Of a stretch of 64,000 bases of DNA, positions 59,873 through 64,000 are shown one piece after another. The DNA is from Limimaricola cinnabarinus (GTDB lineage: Bacteria > Pseudomonadota > Alphaproteobacteria > Rhodobacterales > Rhodobacteraceae). The position numbers and the translations under genes are program-made. The stretch covers positions 1-64,000 of the forward strand of contig NZ_KZ304956.1 of NCBI RefSeq assembly GCF_002723615.1. The letters are read 5' to 3'. The notes beneath the pieces are model-generated. The model saw nothing but the letters and a program-made list of their open reading frames with translations, did no database searches and had not been told where the DNA came from. Numbering within the stretch: position 1 is the first letter of the stretch; the number at the start of each line of letters is the position of its first letter.

Positions 59873-61198
59873 TCACTTCCCTCCGACGCGGCGGCGATAG
59901 ATGATGTCGATCAGCACGGCGGCCACGAGCACGGTCCCGACGACGATGTTCTGCAAGGGCGCATCCACCCCGACCATCGCCATGCCCGATTGCAGCGACT
60001 GCATGATCAGCGCGCCGAGGATCGCGCCGTAGATCGTGCCGATCCCGCCCGAAAGCGCGGTGCCGCCGATCACCGCCGCGGCGATGACGCGCAGCTCGTC
60101 GAGCGTGCCGATGTCGTTGGAGTGGTTGGTCAGCCGGGCCGAGGCGACCACCGCCGAGATCGCCACGAGGATGCCCATGATCGAGAAGACCTTGACCGTC
60201 AGCAGCCGGGTGTTGATGCCCGACAATTCGGCGGCGTCGGGGTTGCCGCCGGTGGCGAAGATGTAGCGCCCCAGCCGCGTCTTGCGGGCGATCACGGTCA
60301 TCACCACCGCCACCGCGATCAGCAGCAGCACCGAATAGGGAATGCCGTAGGCGGCGCTATAGCCCTCGGGCATCTCCGCGCCGCGCGCCGCGAAATCGCG
60401 CGCCAGCACCCGGCTCGGGATCTCGTAAGCGTTCAGAACCGCCACGAAGCCGAGGATCGCGGCGACGATGATGCCGATGACCACCGCCTCGGCCCAGACC
60501 GGCTTGACCGGAAAGCCATGGCCGATCTTGTTGCGCCGCGCCGAGACCAGCGCCAGCACCGCGATACCGGCGGCGACGAGGCCGAAGATCCAGCTCCACT
60601 GCGCGCCCAGCGTGCCGTTGATGCCGCCGAAGGCCTGAAAGGTCTCGTCGAGCGGGCCGATGGTCTGGCCCGAGGTGATGTACCAGCCGACATTGCGCCA
60701 GATCAGCAACCCGCCCAGCGTCACGATGAAGGCGGGAATGGTGAGATAGCCCACCAGCCAGCCCTGGAACGCGCCGATCACCGCACCGGTGACGAGGCCC
60801 GCGAGGATCGCCAGCCACGGCAGCGCGGCATGGCCCAGCGGCAGGCCGAGCGTGTCGGGCAGCCAGCGGGTCTGCATCATCGCCATGACGGCAGAGGCGG
60901 TCGCCAGCAGTGCGCCCACGGAAAGGTCGATGTGGCGGGTGACGATGATGAACACCATGCCGGTCGCCATGATCGCCACCGAGACCGTCTGGATCGACAG
61001 GTTGAAGATGTTGCGCGGGGTGAGAAAGCGGCCATCGGTCAGCAGGTTGAACACGACGCAGACGGCGATGAAGGCGCCGACCATGCCCAGAAGGCGCAGG
61101 TCGAGCTCCAGCTGGTTGAGGAATGAGCGCGCGGGCGCCTTGTCCGCCGGCCGGCCCTCCGGGGGGGCGGCGTTGGGGACGCTGTCGGTATTGGACAT
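59873..61198 (-). CDS. xylH: Xylose-type ABC transporter permease XylH
   Basis: The 441-residue product is the long permease form, with about 10-14 membrane helices and the family motifs [20 protein letters not shown] (about residue 88), [20 protein letters not shown] and [21 protein letters not shown] (about 325), then [20 protein letters not shown] (ribose/xylose permease signature). ATG 61198 is chosen over a spurious longer frame. It lies 98 bases after xylF, the gap being taken up by a strong hairpin. Confidence 0.92.
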   Translation of the reverse strand: MSNTDSVPNAAPPEGRPADKAPARSFLNQLELDLRLLGMVGAFIAVCVVFNLLTDGRFLTPRNIFNLSIQTVSVAIMATGMVFIIVTRHIDLSVGALLATASAVMAMMQTRWLPDTLGLPLGHAALPWLAILAGLVTGAVIGAFQGWLVGYLTIPAFIVTLGGLLIWRNVGWYITSGQTIGPLDETFQAFGGINGTLGAQWSWIFGLVAAGIAVLALVSARRNKIGHGFPVKPVWAEAVVIGIIVAAILGFVAVLNAYEIPSRVLARDFAARGAEMPEGYSAAYGIPYSVLLLIAVAVVMTVIARKTRLGRYIFATGGNPDAAELSGINTRLLTVKVFSIMGILVAISAVVASARLTNHSNDIGTLDELRVIAAAVIGGTALSGGIGTIYGAILGALIMQSLQSGMAMVGVDAPLQNIVVGTVLVAAVLIDIIYRRRVGGK

Positions 61199-61258
61199 TT
61201 CGGGGGTGCTCCTGAACGGAGAGGTTTGGCGCGGGGGAGCGCGCGATATCGGGCGTGA

Positions 61259-61288
61259 GCCCCCGGCCCGGTCCGCCGGGCCGGGGGC
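61259..61288 (-). terminator. Strong hairpin between xylF and xylH
   Basis: GCCCCCGGCCCGG (61259-61271) and CCGGGCCGGGGGC (61276-61288) form a perfect 13-base-pair stem with a four-base loop, eight bases after the xylF stop. No T-run follows. It probably stabilises the xylF message and reduces permease expression. Confidence 0.7.
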
Positions 61289-61296
61289 GTCAGGCG

Positions 61297-62328
61297 TCAG
61301 TTGCAGGCGGCGACGTCGCCCGAGACGCCCTGGCAGAGCGTTTCCTGGTCGATCCAGCCGGCATCGACCACCGCGTCGAGATTCTCGATCGTCACCGGGA
61401 CCGGATCGAGGAACTTCGCGGTGAGCGTGGTGCCCGCGGGCGAGGTCCATTCCTCCGCGCCCTCGATCGCGCTCATCTCGGTGCCCGAGGCCAGCTCGAT
61501 CGCGATCTCGCCCGCCTCGCGGCCCAGCTCGCGGCTGTCCTTCCAGACGCTCACGGTCTGGGTGCCCTGCGCCACGCGGTTGAGCGCGGCGTGATCGGCG
61601 TCCTGGCCCGAGACCGGGATGCCGTCCATGCCCTGCGCGGTGAGCGCCGCCACCGCGCCGCCCGCCGTGCCGTCATTCGAGGCGACGACCGCGTCGACCT
61701 GGTTGTCCTGCGCGGTCAGGATCTGCTCCATGTTGCGCTGGGCGTTGGCGGGCAGCCAGCCATCGGTATAGGCCTCGCCGACGATGGTGATCCGGCCTTC
61801 GTCGATCGCCTCCTGCAGCACCTCCTGCTGGCCGCCGCGCAGGAAGTCGGCATTGGGATCGGTGGGCGAGCCCTTGATCATCACGTAGTTGCCCTCGGGT
61901 GCGGCCTCGAGCACGGCGCGGGCCTGCATCCGGCCCACCTCGACATTGTCGAAGGTGAGATAGAAGGCACGGTCGTCCTCGATCAGACGGTCATAGGCGA
62001 TGACCGGGATGCCCTCGTTGAAGGCGGCGTCCACGGCCGGGCCGATGGCCTGCGTGTCCTGCGCGAGGATGATCAGCGCATCGACACCCTGCGCGATCAG
62101 GCTCTCGACATCCGAAAGCTGCTTGGAGGAGGACGATTGCGCGTCCGCCGAGACATATTCCGCGCCGGCCTCTTCGAGCGCCGCCTTGATCGCGGCCTCG
62201 TCGGTCTTCCAGCGCTCCTCCTGGAAGTTGGACCAGCTGACGCCGACGGTCAGCCCCTCGTCCTGGGCGAAGGCGGTCGTGCTGAAGCCTGCCGTCAGGG
62301 CGACGGCGGCCAGAATTGCGTTGCGCAT
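61297..62328 (-). CDS. xylF: D-xylose-binding periplasmic protein XylF
   Basis: Receptor of the importer. The 343-residue product has a signal peptide (about 1-22) and the XylF pattern: [20 protein letters not shown] (about 28-47), [48 protein letters not shown] and [19 protein letters not shown] (about residue 215), then [25 protein letters not shown] precedes ATG 62328. It is divergent from a ROK-family regulator, the usual control of xylose genes. Confidence 0.94.
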   Translation of the reverse strand: MRNAILAAVALTAGFSTTAFAQDEGLTVGVSWSNFQEERWKTDEAAIKAALEEAGAEYVSADAQSSSSKQLSDVESLIAQGVDALIILAQDTQAIGPAVDAAFNEGIPVIAYDRLIEDDRAFYLTFDNVEVGRMQARAVLEAAPEGNYVMIKGSPTDPNADFLRGGQQEVLQEAIDEGRITIVGEAYTDGWLPANAQRNMEQILTAQDNQVDAVVASNDGTAGGAVAALTAQGMDGIPVSGQDADHAALNRVAQGTQTVSVWKDSRELGREAGEIAIELASGTEMSAIEGAEEWTSPAGTTLTAKFLDPVPVTIENLDAVVDAGWIDQETLCQGVSGDVAACN

Positions 62329-62418
62329 GTATTTCCTCCCTAACATGGCTCCCGTCCCACCGGGATGCCGGCCCCATGAGAAGCCGGTTGCCCGGCACAA
62401 TGCCACAATTACTTTTTC

Positions 62419-62435
62419 TGTCAAAATATATTTTG
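62419..62435. promoter_or_regulatory. xylF promoter -35 with overlapping 14-base palindrome
   Basis: CAAAATATATTTTG (62422-62435) is a perfect palindrome in an otherwise GC-rich region. On minus its end runs into TTGACA (62424-62419), a perfect -35 box; a matching -10 is not clear. AT-rich palindromes are typical ROK (XylR/NagC/Mlc) sites, so the divergent ROK gene is the likely binder. The rest of the 214-base gap (62329-62542) shows nothing else of note. Confidence 0.6.
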
Positions 62436-62542
62436 CCATGAAGGCCGAAGTATCGGTAACAATCGGCGTCGAGCGGCAGGGGAGCGGGATATTTCGCCGC
62501 GATCCGGCTGACGCCGCCGATAGATAATTCGGGGACTGAACT

Positions 62543-63808
62543 ATGACAGGCTCGCCTGAGGCCGATCCGGCCGGATCCGTGACCGCCCCGCCACAGGGGG
62601 TCGGCCCGCTGCTGCCCGGCGCCCAGCGCGAGGTGCGGCCATTGCGCCAGCAGATCCTCGAACATGTCCGCGCCCAGGGCCGCGTCGCCCGTGCCGAGAT
62701 CAGCCGCGCGCTCGGGATCAGCGCAGGCTCGGTCACCACGCTGACCTCGGAGCTCATCGCCATGGGGCTGCTGCGCGAGGTCGAGAACGTCAGCCCCGCC
62801 ACCACCACGCGCGGGCGGCCCCGCGTCGCGCTCGAACTCGTGGCCGAAGGGCGGCTGGTCATCGGGATCAAGATCTCCGATGAACGCAACACCGCCGTGC
62901 TGGTCGATTTCGCGGGCACGATCCTCGCCGATGCCGCCCGCCCCGCCCCGCCGATGCGGCGCTCGCTCGACCAGACCTGCGACGAGATCGGCGCGCTGAT
63001 CGAGGCGGTGCTGACCCGGGCGGGCCGGGCGCGGGAAGAGCTGCTCGCCGTCGGCGTCGGCCTGTCGGGCATGGTCGACCACGAAACAGGCACGGTGCTG
63101 TGGTCGCCGCATCTGGGCCCCGACATGCCGCTCGGCCCCGAGGCCAGCCGCCGCTTCGGCCTGCCGGTGATCATCGACAACGACGCCAACATGCTGACCC
63201 TGGCCGAGCTGTGGTTCGGCGCCGGGCGCGAACGGTCGGATTTCGCGGTGGTCACCATCGAGCACGGGCTCGGCATGGGGCTCGTCATCGACAACCGCCT
63301 CTATCGCGGCGAACGCAGCATGGGGCTGGAGCTCGGCCACACCAAGGTCCAGCTCGACGGCGCGCTGTGCCGCTGCGGCAAGCGCGGCTGCCTCGAAGCC
63401 TATGTCGCCGATTACGCGCTGGCGCGCGAGGCGGCGACCGCGCTGGCCCGCGCGCCGCAAAGCCCGCAGGTCATGCTCGATGCGCTCTATGCCGAGGCCA
63501 AGGCGGGCAACCGCGCGGCCCGCTCGATCTTCGACCGCGCGGGCCGCTACCTCGCGCTCGGCCTGTCCAACGTGATCCAGATCTTCGACCCCGAACTGAT
63601 CATCCTGTCGGGCGAACGGATGCGCTACGACTATCTCTATGCCGAGGAGGTGCTGGCGGAAATGAGCGCGCTGACCCTCGTCGAGGGGCGCATGCCCGCC
63701 CGGGTCGAGATCCACGCCTGGGGCGATCTCGTCTGGGCCCGCGGGGCAAGCGCGCTGGCGCTGGCCGCCGTGACCGGGACGGTGCTCGCCGGGGCGCGGG
63801 CGGCATGA
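62543..63808 (+). CDS. ROK-family transcriptional regulator (XylR-like)
   Basis: Likely repressor of the xylose importer. The 421-residue product has an N-terminal winged helix (about 33-80: [20 protein letters not shown]) and a ROK sugar-kinase-like body with [15 protein letters not shown] (about 174), the [12 protein letters not shown] motif, the [10 protein letters not shown] loop and a zinc site [12 protein letters not shown] (about 275). GGGGA precedes ATG 62543. It overlaps the next gene by an ATGA. Confidence 0.92.
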   Translation: MTGSPEADPAGSVTAPPQGVGPLLPGAQREVRPLRQQILEHVRAQGRVARAEISRALGISAGSVTTLTSELIAMGLLREVENVSPATTTRGRPRVALELVAEGRLVIGIKISDERNTAVLVDFAGTILADAARPAPPMRRSLDQTCDEIGALIEAVLTRAGRAREELLAVGVGLSGMVDHETGTVLWSPHLGPDMPLGPEASRRFGLPVIIDNDANMLTLAELWFGAGRERSDFAVVTIEHGLGMGLVIDNRLYRGERSMGLELGHTKVQLDGALCRCGKRGCLEAYVADYALAREAATALARAPQSPQVMLDALYAEAKAGNRAARSIFDRAGRYLALGLSNVIQIFDPELIILSGERMRYDYLYAEEVLAEMSALTLVEGRMPARVEIHAWGDLVWARGASALALAAVTGTVLAGARAA

Positions 63809-64000
63809 GCGCGCCCGACCGGCAGGCGCGGCGCATGGCGCGGCCCGGGGGATTTGCGTATTTTCGGAAAGATGAAACGGCAGGCGCGCTGCTGTGCCTC
63901 GCGGCCCTTCTCGCCGCCGGGGGCGTGGTGGCCGAGCCGCGCTTCGAAGACCGCTCCGCCACGCTCGGCGCGCATAAATACACCGGCGGCTGGACCCATT
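63805..64000 (+). CDS. CRTAC1/ASPIC-UnbV-like secreted protein (partial)
   Basis: Only the first 65 codons are inside the window. The product has a twin-Arg-lacking signal segment (about residues 27-43, LLCLAALLAAGGVVA), then PRFEDRSATLGAHKYTGGWTH. The HxYTGGWxH start is typical of CRTAC1-type FG-GAP/ASPIC-UnbV proteins, secreted beta-propeller proteins. It is co-translated with the ROK gene. A role in sugar metabolism or at the cell surface is possible; the body lies outside the window. Confidence 0.6.
   Translation, partial: MSAPDRQARRMARPGGFAYFRKDETAGALLCLAALLAAGGVVAEPRFEDRSATLGAHKYTGGWTH

Noticed and set aside
61297-63294. 665-codon frame extending xylF upstream
   Set aside because: The part before ATG 62328 is antisense to the ROK gene and the intergenic promoter; xylF starts with a signal peptide at 62328.
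1-64000. tRNA or rRNA genes
   Set aside because: No cloverleaf with the usual GGTTCRANYCC arm or rRNA segment was recognised on either strand; a tRNAscan run would settle this.

Overview
The window is a stretch of a high-GC (about 70% G+C by eye) alphaproteobacterial chromosome, most likely Rhodobacterales (Rhodobacteraceae). The evidence is the flaF/flbT flagellin regulators, DUF1217 and DUF6468 flagellar proteins, Ros/MucR regulators, TRAP transporters and the carboxy(nor)spermidine route. No rRNA, tRNA, CRISPR array, insertion sequence or phage gene was seen. The genus cannot be read from the window.

Left part (1-28800): a large flagellar island in convergent and divergent blocks. DUF6468-fliM-fliL (minus) diverges from fliF-fliH-fliN-fliP-fliG (plus). 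A long minus-strand run follows: an unknown secreted repeat protein, flgE, flgK, flgL, flgI, flgJ, flgN-like, then fliC, flaF, flbT and DUF1217. flgF-flgG-flgA-flgH and a FliL-like gene run plus. They converge on a minus block of flgD, fliK, an unknown protein, motB, two Ros/MucR-type genes (one with a broken zinc finger) and an unknown membrane protein. motA, a small secreted protein and a FliJ-like protein run plus. fliI, flhA/B, fliQ/R, fliE and flgB/C are not here and must lie elsewhere. Several flagellar intergenic regions share a TTATCCWT-like element related to the CtrA half-site TTAACCAT.

Middle part (28891-37585): carboxynorspermidine decarboxylase and carboxynorspermidine synthase (an alternative polyamine route). 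Next come a reactive-carbonyl defence group (glyoxalase I; then TetR regulator, zinc-independent NADP reductase and DJ-1/PfpI protein) and a PhnD-type ABC importer whose permease is two domains fused in one chain.

Right-middle part (37608-54000): the most coherent system in the window. An unbroken 11-gene minus-strand operon reads fadJ/pimF-like bifunctional protein, thiolase, a pair of acyl-CoA dehydrogenases, PaaI thioesterase, PaaG-like hydratase/isomerase, nitronate monooxygenase-like protein, CoA ligase, glutaryl-CoA dehydrogenase, etfB, etfA, and ends in a strong terminator. Upstream lies a TRAP importer (dctPQM) with an IclR regulator. The gene set resembles the pimeloyl-CoA (pim) operon of Rhodopseudomonas palustris with its own ETF and glutaryl-CoA dehydrogenase, so import and complete beta-oxidation of an odd-chain dicarboxylic acid is a good hypothesis. 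A perfect palindrome overlaps the predicted fad promoter and a similar half-degenerate site precedes dctP; these may be shared IclR operators.

Right end (54053-64000): a YfcE-like phosphodiesterase, an LLM flavin monooxygenase, cardiolipin synthase with an EEP-family partner, an Acg-like nitroreductase, and a xylose-type ABC importer (xylF, xylH, single-domain ATPase) divergent from a ROK regulator. The ROK gene is followed by the start of a CRTAC1/ASPIC-UnbV-type secreted protein that runs off the window.
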